From positions 110,966-174,965 of the forward strand of contig JAIXSZ010000016.1 in assembly GCA_027484425.1 (NCBI GenBank): a DNA stretch of 64,000 bases. Direction: 5' to 3'. Source of the DNA: Sphingobacteriales bacterium (GTDB taxonomy: Bacteria; Bacteroidota; Bacteroidia; Chitinophagales; Chitinophagaceae). The notes beneath the pieces are model-generated. The model did no database searches. It saw nothing but the letters and a program-made list of their open reading frames with translations, and was not told where the DNA came from. The number at the start of each line of letters is the position of its first letter. Position 1 is the stretch's first letter. A program made the translations under genes and the position numbers. This document shows, piece by piece, positions 25,500-34,657 of the stretch.

Positions 25500-26084
25500 T
25501 TATTGACGGGCAGTGCGGTAATACTGATATACCACAGTGTTTTTGTTGCCCAGCACAGGGTCTGTGATCTGGGTGCTATCGGTGCGCACTATGTCGGTGC
25601 TGTACTCCGTAAGTGTATAGGGTTTGCCATTGGTGTAGTCTATACACAGCCACTTGTTTGAGCTGGTTTTGTCGTAGCGGTGTATTATTTTTTGCACAGG
25701 CAGGGGTTGTAGTTTGCCGTTTGCATCTTTGTAGGTATGGCTGTGGTCAGTATAGGTTTTTATTACAGATACGTATCGCAGCAGTTGGTAGTAGCTCAGG
25801 GTGTCGAGCAGTAGTGTGTTGTGGCTGCCATTGTTATATTCTATTTTTAGGGTAGTATCAGCTATGGTTTTGACGCCGGCAAAGCAGAAGTCGGGCAGCA
25901 GTACTATTTTGCGGGTGTCCGACGGAATAGGTTGCCTGCCAAACACATCCATAGGGTCATCTATCACATAGGTGAACACAGGCACACGCTCTTCGACCTT
26001 CTCCTTTTTTTTGCCTTTTTGTGCAGCTGCTGGCAAGCTCAATACCATTATGGCTACAGCTAATGTTGATTTCAGGTTAGTCAT
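25500..26084 (-). CDS. Secreted hypothetical protein
   Basis: 194 residues with a signal peptide (MTNLKSTLAVAIMVLSLPAAAQ) followed by a lysine/glutamate-rich stretch (KGKKKEKVEE). The rest is mixed beta with many Tyr/Thr/Asp and ends in QYYRTARQ. The gene overlaps the end of the glucosaminidase gene by 8 bases, so the two are translated from one message. No known domain is recognised. It may act with the wall hydrolase, but this rests only on the overlap. Confidence 0.7.
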   Translation of the reverse strand: MTNLKSTLAVAIMVLSLPAAAQKGKKKEKVEERVPVFTYVIDDPMDVFGRQPIPSDTRKIVLLPDFCFAGVKTIADTTLKIEYNNGSHNTLLLDTLSYYQLLRYVSVIKTYTDHSHTYKDANGKLQPLPVQKIIHRYDKTSSNKWLCIDYTNGKPYTLTEYSTDIVRTDSTQITDPVLGNKNTVVYQYYRTARQ

Positions 26085-26616
26085 ATCGGTATAGATGGTG
26101 CTTTTCTATTAGGTTTATCAGTAGTTGCGGATACTTTGGGTTGGTGGCATAGCCAGCTTTTTTCAGTCCTTTTGCCCAGCCTTTGTAGTCGTCTCTGTCT
26201 AGCTCAAAAAGACCACTGTATCGTTTGTTTTTAAGAAAAGCCGAATGGTCATGAAACGATGCTTCGGCATGTCTGTATCTCCTGAAGCATTCATTGGGTT
26301 TGTCGTCATCTATATGGTACGTTTTGCCATTCCAGTCTTTGGTGCATTTTATCCCAAAGTGGTTATTCGCTCGGCGTGCTAGCTCGCTATTTCCATTGCC
26401 CGATTCCAGTATGCCCTGTGCCAGAGTAATACTAGCTGGTATGCCATGTTGTTTCATCTCCTTGCGGGCTATCTTTTTGTAGGTCGCTATATATTCTTCT
26501 GTAGTTATTTTATTGCGTGCTGCTTTTTGCTGCCGGTGCAACTTACGGTGGCAGGACGAAAACATTATAAGTGCCAGCAGACAAAAAACATAAAAAGGAC
26601 GCATACGGCTAAGCAA
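26077..26616 (-). CDS. Glucosaminidase (FlgJ-like) lipoprotein
   Basis: Peptidoglycan hydrolase of the mannosyl-glycoprotein endo-beta-N-acetylglucosaminidase family. 179 residues: an N-terminal lipoprotein signal (lipobox in MFSSC, Cys21) and one catalytic domain with YKKIARKEMKQHGIPASITL, AQGILESGNGNSELA with the catalytic Glu, NNHFGIKC and FRRYRHAEASFHDHS. It ends right after the domain (LLINLIEKHHLYRYD); many relatives in the phylum add LysM modules, which are absent here. An internal ATG at residue 5 is an alternative start. Probably attached to a membrane facing the periplasm. Confidence 0.9.
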   Translation of the reverse strand: MLSRMRPFYVFCLLALIMFSSCHRKLHRQQKAARNKITTEEYIATYKKIARKEMKQHGIPASITLAQGILESGNGNSELARRANNHFGIKCTKDWNGKTYHIDDDKPNECFRRYRHAEASFHDHSAFLKNKRYSGLFELDRDDYKGWAKGLKKAGYATNPKYPQLLINLIEKHHLYRYD

Positions 26617-26734
26617 GGATGATAGTTCACGAAAATAAGCAAAACTGCTATAGTTTACGTTATTGTCACGATTTTTAGATTTTGCAAATAAATTTCCAAT
26701 ATTCTTGGCACAATATCCCTAACTTAGCATTATT

Positions 26735-28051
26735 ATGGCAATGCGTGCAAATTATACTGGAGTTGGGAGGGATACTATTGTCATGTATGTTGACATGAAC
26801 AGCTATTTTGCTAGTTGTGAGCAGCAACGCCACCCTCACCTGCGGGGCAAACCAGTGGGAGTAGTAACATACGATAGCCCTAATGCAGCTGTTATAGCAG
26901 CGTCGGCAGAGGCCAAAAAATTTGGAATAAAAACCGGAATGCGCCTCACTGACTGCCGCTTGTTGTGCCCCCACATCATATCTGTGCCCACCCACCCCAC
27001 ATGGTACAGGCAGGTACACGTAGATGTTATAGCCATACTCCGCACCTACTGTGATGATGTGGTGGTGAAAAGTATAGACGAAGCGGCAGCCAACTTTACC
27101 TCTTACAGGTTGGTATACAAAGACTTTTCAGAGGTGGCTAGACAGATAAAGGCTGATATTCGCCGTAAGTACGACTACCTTACCTGCTCTATAGGCATAG
27201 CGCCCAACAGTTTTCTGGCTAAGCTAGGTACAGAGCTGCAGAAACCCGATGGACTGGTAGTGATTACCCAAGATAATATAGATAGCTATCTGGCCACCCT
27301 ACAACTTACCGACCTGCCAGGCATTGCCGGCCGCTGCGAGCGGCGGCTACAGCTTATAGGCATTCGCAGTCCATTACAGATGCGGCATTCATCGCCGGCA
27401 CTACTCCGCAAGGCATTTGGAGGAGTGGTAGGCGAGTACTGGTATCGGAGGCTCAACTTTGGTGAGGTAGACCTGTACAGCACCGATAGCACCAAGATGA
27501 TGAGTGCCACCCGCACCCTAAGCCGACCACAGCGGGAGAACCGACAGGCTATTGAATCTATGCTTACAGCATTGGCTACACGATTGGAGCAGCGAATGGT
27601 AAAGGCGAATGTATTCTGTAAGTATGTATCATTTTATATCCGCTACCACGATCACACTAACTGGGACACCGCCATAAAGCTGGCAGATCCTGTGCAAGAT
27701 GCTATGGAGCTGTGCAGCTACATACGCCAGCATGTGACGGCTTTTGAGCAGTCGAGGGGTTTAGCTACTCTTTTTACACAGCAAGTACGTAGCATAGGGA
27801 TTACGGTGGGCAGCTTTGTAGATGGCAAGGTGTTGCAATACAGCTTGTTTGACAACAGGCTAAAAAAAGACCTGCTCCGCAAAACTATGTACAACATCAA
27901 AGACAAGTATGGTAAAAATACCGTGCGCAAAGGCAGCGAACTATTCATCCCCGATATCATGAAAGATGCCATTGGCTTTGGATCGGTGAAGGATATGCTA
28001 GTAGAAGGCGGTGTTATAAAAAATAAATATCTCTTGGAAGAAGATGAATAA
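26735..28051 (+). CDS. Y-family DNA polymerase (DinB/UmuC type)
   Basis: Error-prone translesion polymerase that copies past damaged bases. 438 residues. Seen: the first catalytic motif VDMNSYFASCEQ (Asp20), the second KSIDEAAANF with Asp115 and Glu116, the segment SIGIAPNSFLAKLGTELQKPDGL that contacts DNA and a helix-hairpin-helix-like stretch LTDLPGIAGRCERRL, then the little-finger domain (about 265-370). The length is between DinB and UmuC, and I cannot decide which. No LexA gene or LexA-like box was recognised next to it. The radical SAM gene follows after 49 bases. Confidence 0.92.
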   Translation: MAMRANYTGVGRDTIVMYVDMNSYFASCEQQRHPHLRGKPVGVVTYDSPNAAVIAASAEAKKFGIKTGMRLTDCRLLCPHIISVPTHPTWYRQVHVDVIAILRTYCDDVVVKSIDEAAANFTSYRLVYKDFSEVARQIKADIRRKYDYLTCSIGIAPNSFLAKLGTELQKPDGLVVITQDNIDSYLATLQLTDLPGIAGRCERRLQLIGIRSPLQMRHSSPALLRKAFGGVVGEYWYRRLNFGEVDLYSTDSTKMMSATRTLSRPQRENRQAIESMLTALATRLEQRMVKANVFCKYVSFYIRYHDHTNWDTAIKLADPVQDAMELCSYIRQHVTAFEQSRGLATLFTQQVRSIGITVGSFVDGKVLQYSLFDNRLKKDLLRKTMYNIKDKYGKNTVRKGSELFIPDIMKDAIGFGSVKDMLVEGGVIKNKYLLEEDE

Positions 28052-28100
28052 AGAACAGAGCCTTTAATTTTTTTTAGTGACCAATATAAAAACCTAAAAC

Positions 28101-29174
28101 ATGATAAGCCAACAAGCCGACAGCCGCTTTGATAAAGGCAGGGGAGCGCAGTACAACCCTAAAAATAGATTTCTGAAGGGCGAATATGTGCAGGAGCACA
28201 TTGAAAGTATAGATGACTGGGAGGAGGAGCAGCGTGCCACCGAGTATATTTTTGGTGATAGCAAAACTATCGTGAATAAAGTGACCAGCCCCGATGTGGG
28301 TATGCTCTATTCTGCCAACCCCTATCAGGGGTGCGAGCATGGTTGTATCTACTGTTATGCCCGCAACAGTCATGAGTATTGGGGGTATAGTGCTGGTATA
28401 GACTTTGAGAGTCGCATAGTGGTGAAGCGCAACGCACCTACTTTGCTGCGCAAATTTTTTGACAATAAAAACTGGCAGCCAGCACCTATATCGTTCAGTG
28501 GCAATACCGACTGCTACCAGCCCATAGAGCGCAAGATGAAAATAACTCGCGCATTGCTGGAGATATGTCTGGAATACCGCAATCCAGTGGGCATCATTAC
28601 CAAAAATGCGTTGATACTGCGCGATTTGGATATTATCAAGCAACTGGCTGCGCTCAATTTGGTGCGGGTATTTATTTCAGTAACCTCGCTCGATGAAGAT
28701 TTGCGTCAGCTCATGGAGCCACGCACTGCCTCTTACCGCTCGCGGCTCAATGTCCTGAAGCGGTTATCGGCAGCGGGTATACCGGTAGGTGTCATGAATG
28801 CGCCCCTCATACCTGGGCTTAACGATATGCATATGCACGATGTACTTGAGGCTGCTAGTGAGGCTGGGGCAAAGTGGGCCGGGTATACAATAGTAAGGCT
28901 AAACGGTGCTATTGGAGATATATTCAAGGATTGGCTGTTCAAGGCATTTCCCGATAGGGCTGATAAAGTATGGAACCAGATATGTGCATGTCATGGAGGG
29001 AATGTGAACGATAGTAGATGGGGCAATAGAATGGTAGGTGACGGTGCTTTTGCGCAACTCATAAAAGATCAGTTCAAACTGTATTGCCGTAAATACCACC
29101 TCAACGAAAACAAAATGGAAATGGATACATCGCTCTTCCGACGATTAATCAATCGCCAATTGTCATTGTTTTAA
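28101..29174 (+). CDS. PA0069-family radical SAM protein
   Basis: 357 residues. Radical SAM enzyme with the 4Fe-4S ligands Cys78, Cys82 and Cys85 in GCEHGCIYCYARNSHEYWG, which is the hallmark of the PA0069 group; that group is related to spore photoproduct lyase (SplB) but its reaction is unknown. Other family features: NRFLKGEYVQEHIESID at the N terminus, FSGNTDCYQPIERKM, TKNALILRDLDIIKQL, PLIPGLNDM. It starts 49 bases after the Y-family polymerase on the same strand, so the two are probably cotranscribed. Confidence 0.9.
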   Translation: MISQQADSRFDKGRGAQYNPKNRFLKGEYVQEHIESIDDWEEEQRATEYIFGDSKTIVNKVTSPDVGMLYSANPYQGCEHGCIYCYARNSHEYWGYSAGIDFESRIVVKRNAPTLLRKFFDNKNWQPAPISFSGNTDCYQPIERKMKITRALLEICLEYRNPVGIITKNALILRDLDIIKQLAALNLVRVFISVTSLDEDLRQLMEPRTASYRSRLNVLKRLSAAGIPVGVMNAPLIPGLNDMHMHDVLEAASEAGAKWAGYTIVRLNGAIGDIFKDWLFKAFPDRADKVWNQICACHGGNVNDSRWGNRMVGDGAFAQLIKDQFKLYCRKYHLNENKMEMDTSLFRRLINRQLSLF

Positions 29175-29188
29175 TATTGGGTGTTTGC

Positions 29189-29220
29189 TTGCTGATTCTC
29201 TTTCTGAGCATGTACTTTTG
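29189..29220 (+). promoter_or_regulatory. Promoter of the J-like gene
   Basis: TTG (29189-29191), a 21-base spacer, TACTTTTG (29213-29220). It ends 26 bases before the ATG at 29247 and overlaps the GTG at 29220, ruling out that earlier start. Confidence 0.55.
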
Positions 29221-29246
29221 TGGGTTCACAGCTCCATATAGCGGTT

Positions 29247-30410
29247 ATGCAACACAAAAAATCGGATCTCCTCATTGCTGCTAAGCAAGCAGACGTACTT
29301 ACCAAAAAGCAAAAAGAGTTCAACAAGCTGGTAAAAAAGATAGAAGAGAAAAGGAAATATCTCGATAAGTTTTCTCGCGAATTAGATGATTGTCTCGATT
29401 ACTACAGCAAAGAGGTTTTTCCGTTGGAACAACAATTTTTACAACTTCGTATCACTTGTCTCAAGTTGGTGTTCCCGTTCTACAGCAATAAAAAAACGCT
29501 CCCCAAAAAAGATATAAAAATATTAGGAGAGGTACTTACAGGATGGTTGAGCGATATAATGGCACTCAACCGCAAAGAGCCTGATGAAGAAATGATAAAA
29601 ATCATCGAAGCCGTAAGCGGTGAAAATTATCAAGACATGAAGCGCGAGCAGTTTATGGAGATGAAGGAAGATATGGAGAATATGTTCAGTGACATGGGCA
29701 TAGATATAGACCTCAGCGATATGGACGAAAATATGAGCGAAGAAGAGGTGGCTAGGCGAATGAAAGAACTGCAAGATGAAATGAAGCAAAGGATAGCAGA
29801 AAAAAAAGCCCAAAAAGCAAATAGACCCAAAACCAAAAAGCAACTAGAAAAAGAAGCAAAAGAGAAACAAGTAGAAGAGGCGCGCAGTAAAAGTATAGGT
29901 ACTATTTACAAGCAGCTGGCAAAAACCTTTCATCCAGACCTAGAAAAAGACGAAACGCTGCGGCTGCAAAAAGAAGAGCTGATGAAGCAACTTACTGTGG
30001 CTTACGAAAACAAAGACCTGCATACGCTGCTGCGCCTAGAGTTACAATGGGTGCTGCAAGAAGAAGATAACCTTGCCAAACTTACAGATGATAAGCTAGG
30101 TATTTACAACACCCTGCTGAAAGAACAACTGCAGGAACTAGATGAAAAAATAGAGGCAATAGCCATGCACCCGCGCTATGCACCTATGAGCCGCCTAACT
30201 CCTGACCCTACAATGCTCAATAGCCGTGTGCTGATAAGAGAAGCTTACAACCTGAAAGATTTAATAGCCGAATTGAAGCAAGACGCGGCTAAACTACAAA
30301 GTAATGCTGCGCTGGCACATATCTTGAAAATAGTTAACCACTTCAAGGCTAGTGCATACAGGGATGACGACGATGACTTGTTGCGGGCATTAGCCGATGC
30401 TTTCAGGTAA
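29247..30410 (+). CDS. Coiled-coil protein with a J-domain-like segment
   Basis: 387 residues, very rich in Lys and Glu. The N-terminal ~220 residues are mostly helical and charged with likely coiled coils (KKQKEFNKLVKKIEEKRKYL; EEVARRMKELQDEMKQRI). Around residue 215-250 lies IGTIYKQLAKTFHPDLEKDE followed by LMKQLTVAYENKDL, which fits helices II and III of a J domain with the HPD tripeptide, though the fold is degenerate. The C terminus is helical and acidic. A role with DnaK is inference. It has its own promoter. No membrane segment. Confidence 0.75.
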   Translation: MQHKKSDLLIAAKQADVLTKKQKEFNKLVKKIEEKRKYLDKFSRELDDCLDYYSKEVFPLEQQFLQLRITCLKLVFPFYSNKKTLPKKDIKILGEVLTGWLSDIMALNRKEPDEEMIKIIEAVSGENYQDMKREQFMEMKEDMENMFSDMGIDIDLSDMDENMSEEEVARRMKELQDEMKQRIAEKKAQKANRPKTKKQLEKEAKEKQVEEARSKSIGTIYKQLAKTFHPDLEKDETLRLQKEELMKQLTVAYENKDLHTLLRLELQWVLQEEDNLAKLTDDKLGIYNTLLKEQLQELDEKIEAIAMHPRYAPMSRLTPDPTMLNSRVLIREAYNLKDLIAELKQDAAKLQSNAALAHILKIVNHFKASAYRDDDDDLLRALADAFR

Positions 30411-30446
30411 TAGTCGTTCGGAGCGCTTCTTTTTTTTGTGTTGTGT

Positions 30447-30468
30447 CTGTTTGCATTGTGGCAAACAG
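30447..30468 (+). terminator. Possible terminator after the J-like gene
   Basis: An 8-bp perfect inverted repeat (CTGTTTGC, 30447-30454 with 30461-30468) with a 6-base loop, followed by CCTGCCTTTTAA. The T run is weak. It sits between the J-like gene and the miaB promoter. Confidence 0.4.
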
Positions 30469-30491
30469 CCTGCCTTTTAATGATTTCGCCT

Positions 30492-30499
30492 TACCTTTG
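30492..30499 (+). promoter_or_regulatory. Probable -7 box of miaB
   Basis: TACCTTTG ends 23 bases before the miaB ATG. No -33 TTG within 17-23 bases. Confidence 0.5.
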
Positions 30500-30521
30500 T
30501 AAAAACCGAAAATCGGAAATT

Positions 30522-31973
30522 ATGGCAGATATACTGCAAAATATGCACAAGGTAGATGTGGCTGAGGAAAGACAAGGAGAAGCCTATGCTCCTTTTGCCG
30601 AAGACCCCAATCAGTTTTCAAAGAAATTCTATATAGAAAGTTATGGCTGCCAGATGAACTTCAGCGATAGCGAAATAGTTGCTTCTATTTTGCACGACGA
30701 AGGTTTTGGGGCTACCCGCAATTTTGAAGAAGCAGATCTTGTATTGCTCAATACTTGCTCCATACGCGAGAAAGCTGAGCAAACTGTGCGGCACAGATTA
30801 CAAACCTTTCGCAAGATAAAAGACAACAACCCAGGTATGCTGATAGGCGTGCTGGGCTGTATGGCTGAAAGGCTGAAAGCTAAGTTTCTGGAGGAAGAAA
30901 AACTGGTAGATATAGTAGTAGGGCCAGATGCTTATCGTAGTTTGCCGGGTCTTATAACTGAGGCTGAGGGTGGACAAAAGACAGTAAATGTACTGCTGAG
31001 CCGCGAGGAGACTTATGCAGACATATCGCCGGTGAGGCTAGATAGTAATGGTGTTACTGCATTTGTTAGCATCATGCGTGGCTGCAACAATATGTGTACT
31101 TTCTGCGTAGTACCTTTTACACGAGGCAGGGAGCGTAGCCGCGATGCAGACAGTATTATCGATGAGTGTCGCAATTTATTTGAAAGAGGTTTCAGAGAAG
31201 TGACCTTACTCGGACAGAATGTGGATAGCTATCATTACAGCCCCAATCCTGCCACTCCTGGTCAGCTGGGTGAAGAAGATACTGCTGTAACATTTGCGAT
31301 ACTATTGGAGCGTGTAGCACTCATTTCACCCTTGCTACGCATTAGGTTCAGCACTTCTCACCCCAAGGATATTACCGACGATGTATTACACACTATGGCC
31401 AAGTACCACAATATCTGCAAGTACATTCATCTACCCGTACAAAGTGGTAATACCCGCATTTTACAGCTCATGAATCGTACCTATACGCGCGAGTGGTACC
31501 TCAATAAGGTGAAGCGTATAAGAGAGATAATGCCCGACTGCGGATTGAGTACTGATGTTATTTCTGGTTTTTGTACAGAAACTGAAGAGGAGCATCAGGA
31601 TACACTTTCTATAATGGAGTTGTCTAGGTTTGATATGGCATATATGTTCTCTTATAGCGAGCGTCCCGGCACATTAGCCGCACGCAGATATACAGATGAT
31701 GTGCCAGAAGATGTGAAGAAAAGAAGACTTACCGAGATTATAAGTCTTCAAAACAGTCACTCCCGCGAAAGCTATGTGAATGACATAGGCAAGACTTTCG
31801 AGGTGCTGATAGAGGGCAATAGTAAGCGCAGCGACGCTGACTGGTATGGGAGAAATTCTCAGAATAAAGTGGTGGTGTTTCCCAAGGAAGGTAAAGACCT
31901 TGAAAAAGGTGACTACGTAAACGTCTTGATAGGCAGTGCTACTTCAGCCACGCTCATAGGGCAAATGGTGTAG
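30522..31973 (+). CDS. miaB: tRNA-2-methylthio-N6-dimethylallyladenosine synthase
   Basis: Radical SAM methylthiotransferase that modifies A37 of tRNAs reading UNN codons. 483 residues from the ATG at 30522; upstream codons in the same frame lie in the promoter region. Seen: the UPF0004 domain with cluster ligands Cys43 ([12 protein letters not shown]), Cys79 (NTCSIREKA) and Cys113 (GCMAERL); the radical SAM ligands Cys188, Cys192, Cys195 ([18 protein letters not shown]); LLGQNVDSY, which is typical of MiaB; and a C-terminal TRAM domain ([15 protein letters not shown]). The sigma-54 activator follows after 51 bases. Confidence 0.96.
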   Translation: MADILQNMHKVDVAEERQGEAYAPFAEDPNQFSKKFYIESYGCQMNFSDSEIVASILHDEGFGATRNFEEADLVLLNTCSIREKAEQTVRHRLQTFRKIKDNNPGMLIGVLGCMAERLKAKFLEEEKLVDIVVGPDAYRSLPGLITEAEGGQKTVNVLLSREETYADISPVRLDSNGVTAFVSIMRGCNNMCTFCVVPFTRGRERSRDADSIIDECRNLFERGFREVTLLGQNVDSYHYSPNPATPGQLGEEDTAVTFAILLERVALISPLLRIRFSTSHPKDITDDVLHTMAKYHNICKYIHLPVQSGNTRILQLMNRTYTREWYLNKVKRIREIMPDCGLSTDVISGFCTETEEEHQDTLSIMELSRFDMAYMFSYSERPGTLAARRYTDDVPEDVKKRRLTEIISLQNSHSRESYVNDIGKTFEVLIEGNSKRSDADWYGRNSQNKVVVFPKEGKDLEKGDYVNVLIGSATSATLIGQMV

Positions 31974-32024
31974 CATTTCTTACTACAATTTTACTTTTCT
32001 TACTTTTTACCACAAGACTATAAA

Positions 32025-33275
32025 ATGGACATACAAAGCATAAAAAACAGGTTTGGTATCATAGGCAATTCGCCTACGCTAAACCATGCGCTTAATACCG
32101 CTGTTCAGGTAGCCAATACCGACCTCTCTGTGCTTATAGCTGGTGAGAGTGGGGTGGGTAAGGAAGTGTTTTCAATGATTATACATGCACTGTCGCCACG
32201 CAAGCATAATCCATTTATTGCAGTGAACTGTGGTGCTATACCAGAAGGTACAATAGACAGTGAATTGTTTGGTCATGAAAAGGGATCTTTTACTGGTGCT
32301 GTAGATAGTCGTAAGGGCTATTTTGAGACCGTAAATGGGGGTACGATATTCCTTGATGAAATAGGCGAGATGCCGCTGGGTACACAGGCACGGTTGCTGC
32401 GTGTATTGGAGACGGGTGAGTTCATAAGAGTAGGTTCATCGAAAGTACAGAAAACAGATGTGAGGGTCATAGCTGCTACCAATAGGGAGCTACTAGAGTT
32501 TGCACAGCAAAACCGCTTCAGGGAAGACTTGTATTATCGACTAAGCACTGTGCCCATTCGTGTGCCTGCACTCCGCGACCGCAAAGAAGATATACCATTG
32601 TTGTTCAGAAAGTTCGCAGCAGATTTTGCAGAGCGATACAAAACAATGTCTGTGCAGCTGGATGCTGGTGCGCAACAGTTGCTGGTCAACTATCCCTGGC
32701 CGGGTAATGTACGTGAGCTTAAAAATATAGCTGAGCAGATATCTGTATTGTCTACAGACAAGCATGTGAATGCTGAAGCCATTCAACGTTTCCTGCCGCA
32801 GCACAACACATCGTCTCGTAGCATGGCACTCATCACCTCGTCTGGTGCAGGTGTGCCATCTGGCACCTCTTCCGACTTCAAGACCGAGCGTGATATATTG
32901 TACAAGCTCATTTTCGACCTCAAAAAGGACATGAATGACCTGAAACAAATGATTTTTGATGTGGCACACAATCAGGGTTATACGCCCGAAGATCCATCAA
33001 CCGTAGCAAAAAGTAATATTTTGCCTGTGTATGCAGATACAGAGCATATCGCTCCGGTAGCTACTGCATTTAATGTTACCACCCCCATACTTCTGGAGTC
33101 TAACACACGACATGAAGATGTAGAAGAAACCCTGTTCCTTGCCGACCGTGAGAAAGAATATATCACCAAGGCTCTGAAGAAGCATAAAAGCCGCCGCCGT
33201 GACGCCGCCGCTGAGTTAGGCATATCTGAGCGAACACTCTACCGCAAGATTAAGGAATATGATATTAATGAATAG
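32025..33275 (+). CDS. Sigma-54-dependent transcriptional activator (AAA+ and Fis-type HTH)
   Basis: 416 residues. Enhancer-binding ATPase that opens RNA polymerase-sigma-54 promoters. It begins nearly at the AAA+ domain, without a receiver or other long sensor domain. Seen: Walker A GESGVGKE at 40-47, GSFTGA at 87-92 (the sigma-54 contact loop, normally GAFTGA; Ser is an accepted variant), Walker B GGTIFLDEIGEM at 106-117, LPYWPGNVREL-like YPWPGNVREL, a variable linker (about 265-370), and a Fis-type helix-turn-helix RRDAAAELGISERTLYRKI at the end. It is probably cotranscribed with miaB and ends at a strong bidirectional hairpin. Confidence 0.93.
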   Translation: MDIQSIKNRFGIIGNSPTLNHALNTAVQVANTDLSVLIAGESGVGKEVFSMIIHALSPRKHNPFIAVNCGAIPEGTIDSELFGHEKGSFTGAVDSRKGYFETVNGGTIFLDEIGEMPLGTQARLLRVLETGEFIRVGSSKVQKTDVRVIAATNRELLEFAQQNRFREDLYYRLSTVPIRVPALRDRKEDIPLLFRKFAADFAERYKTMSVQLDAGAQQLLVNYPWPGNVRELKNIAEQISVLSTDKHVNAEAIQRFLPQHNTSSRSMALITSSGAGVPSGTSSDFKTERDILYKLIFDLKKDMNDLKQMIFDVAHNQGYTPEDPSTVAKSNILPVYADTEHIAPVATAFNVTTPILLESNTRHEDVEETLFLADREKEYITKALKKHKSRRRDAAAELGISERTLYRKIKEYDINE

Positions 33276-33315
33276 CCATTAAAAAGCCCCGACTATCGGG
33301 GCTTTTTAATGGCTA
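33273..33315. terminator. Bidirectional hairpin terminator
   Basis: A 20-bp perfect stem (33273-33292 with 33296-33315) and a 3-base loop, with the core AAAAAGCCCCGA and T/A runs inside the stem on both sides. It lies between the convergent activator gene and gmhB. The same core recurs at 49065-49121. Confidence 0.9.
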
Positions 33316-33329
33316 TGTTATAATGCTGT

Positions 33330-33911
33330 TTAGCTTACCATTTCGGCAGGTACCATACTTGCTGTCCATGCCTGTAGCGATGGGTACTGCTCATCTATCA
33401 AGTCGTTAGGCAGCGATACTGGTTCGTGTTTTGTGGTCAGGAAAATTGTGTGCATCGATAGTCGTTTTCCAAACTCCATATCACTCATGCTGTTTCCAAC
33501 CATAACACTCCGTCTGAAGTCAATTTCAGGAAAATCTTCCTGAGCCTGCATACCCATGCCTGTGTTGGGTTTCCTATTATGGTCGCTGTCATTTACAGCA
33601 GTACAGTTATACACTTTGTCTATTCTGCCTCCATACTCAGCCACTGCCGATTTCAGATTATTGTTAATTTCTAAAAGCGACTCTACAGTCATGATGCCTC
33701 TACCCACGCCACGCTGATTTGATACTACTACTATGGTGCCAAATAATTGACTGAGTTTTTGCAGGGCTTCCCTGGCACCTTCATGAAATTCAAATTCGCT
33801 CCAAGAGGTAATGTAAGAGCCTACCGATTCTACGTTTATAACTCCATCTCTATCTAGGAACAATGTCCATTTTTTGTCTATCTCCGGTTTCCGTTCTGTA
33901 AGTTTCATCAC
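33330..33911 (-). CDS. gmhB: HAD-IIIA phosphatase, D-glycero-heptose-bisphosphate phosphatase type
   Basis: 193 residues. Removes the C7 phosphate of glycero-manno-heptose 1,7-bisphosphate in the pathway to activated heptose for LPS or S-layer sugars. Seen: HAD motif I LFLDRDGVIN (Asp20, Asp22), motif II VVSNQRGVGRG, KPNTGMG and motif III/IV MVGNSMSDMEFG. It lies 3 bases after gmhA, a pairing that supports the heptose role. Other HAD-IIIA phosphatases look alike, so the substrate is inferred from context. Confidence 0.85.
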   Translation of the reverse strand: MMKLTERKPEIDKKWTLFLDRDGVINVESVGSYITSWSEFEFHEGAREALQKLSQLFGTIVVVSNQRGVGRGIMTVESLLEINNNLKSAVAEYGGRIDKVYNCTAVNDSDHNRKPNTGMGMQAQEDFPEIDFRRSVMVGNSMSDMEFGKRLSMHTIFLTTKHEPVSLPNDLIDEQYPSLQAWTASMVPAEMVS

Positions 33912-33914
33912 ACA

Positions 33915-34493
33915 CTATTTTTTAAATAACTCCGTTTCCACTAACTCGCAGATGATGTGTCCTATCATGATATGCGATTCCTGTATTCTAGGTGTATCGC
34001 TACTTGGTACATTTATCAGGTAGTCGCACATGTTTCTGAGTTTGCCACCACTCTCTCCTGTTAATACTACATTAATCATACCAATTTCAGCGGCTTGCTC
34101 CATTGCTTTCATAATATTAACAGAATTTCCTGATGTGCTCAGTCCTATCAGCACATCGCCTGGTTTACCCATACCTTTTACTATTCTGCTATACACTACA
34201 TCATATCCATAGTCATTGGCTACTGCAGTCAAGTAAGATGAGTTGCAGTGCAGCGCCTCAGATGGCAGTGGATCTCGGTCTGTATAAAAACGACCGCTGA
34301 ATTCCGCTGCTAGGTGTTGTGCATCTGCTGCGCTACCACCATTTCCGCAAAACAACACCTTGTTGCCTGCCCTGAAAGCAGCCGCTACAATTGTAGTTAC
34401 TTTCTCAATAGTTCCCATCAACACAGGGTCATTGAGCAGTAATTGTTTGGTGTTTATAGACGATGTTATGATGCTTTTTATTTTGTCTTGCAT
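33915..34493 (-). CDS. gmhA: Phosphoheptose isomerase
   Basis: 192 residues, one SIS domain. Turns sedoheptulose 7-phosphate into glycero-manno-heptose 7-phosphate, the first step of heptose synthesis. Seen: FCGNGGSAADAQHLAAEFSGRF, the hallmark of GmhA, GLSTSGNSVNIMKAME (sugar-phosphate loop), and TPRIQESHIMIGHIICELVE with the catalytic Glu/His segment. It is cotranscribed with gmhB (3-base gap). The kinase and nucleotidyltransferase of the pathway are not nearby. Confidence 0.93.
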   Translation of the reverse strand: MQDKIKSIITSSINTKQLLLNDPVLMGTIEKVTTIVAAAFRAGNKVLFCGNGGSAADAQHLAAEFSGRFYTDRDPLPSEALHCNSSYLTAVANDYGYDVVYSRIVKGMGKPGDVLIGLSTSGNSVNIMKAMEQAAEIGMINVVLTGESGGKLRNMCDYLINVPSSDTPRIQESHIMIGHIICELVETELFKK

Positions 34494-34657
34494 GGTTGTT
34501 GTACCGCTCAGGTATATTTAAGTGCATTCCGTTGTAGGAATTTACGCTGCTAATAGATATTATCAGTTTCAAATGTAGCATACTATGCTAAAAAACGATG
34601 CATATTTTCCTATTTTTTAACAGTATTCTATACTTAGATTAGTGTTATGTTGCATGG

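Noticed and set aside
28074..28643. 189-codon minus-strand frame over the radical SAM gene
   Set aside because: Antisense to a well-supported gene with an intact CxxxCxxC motif; no own motif.
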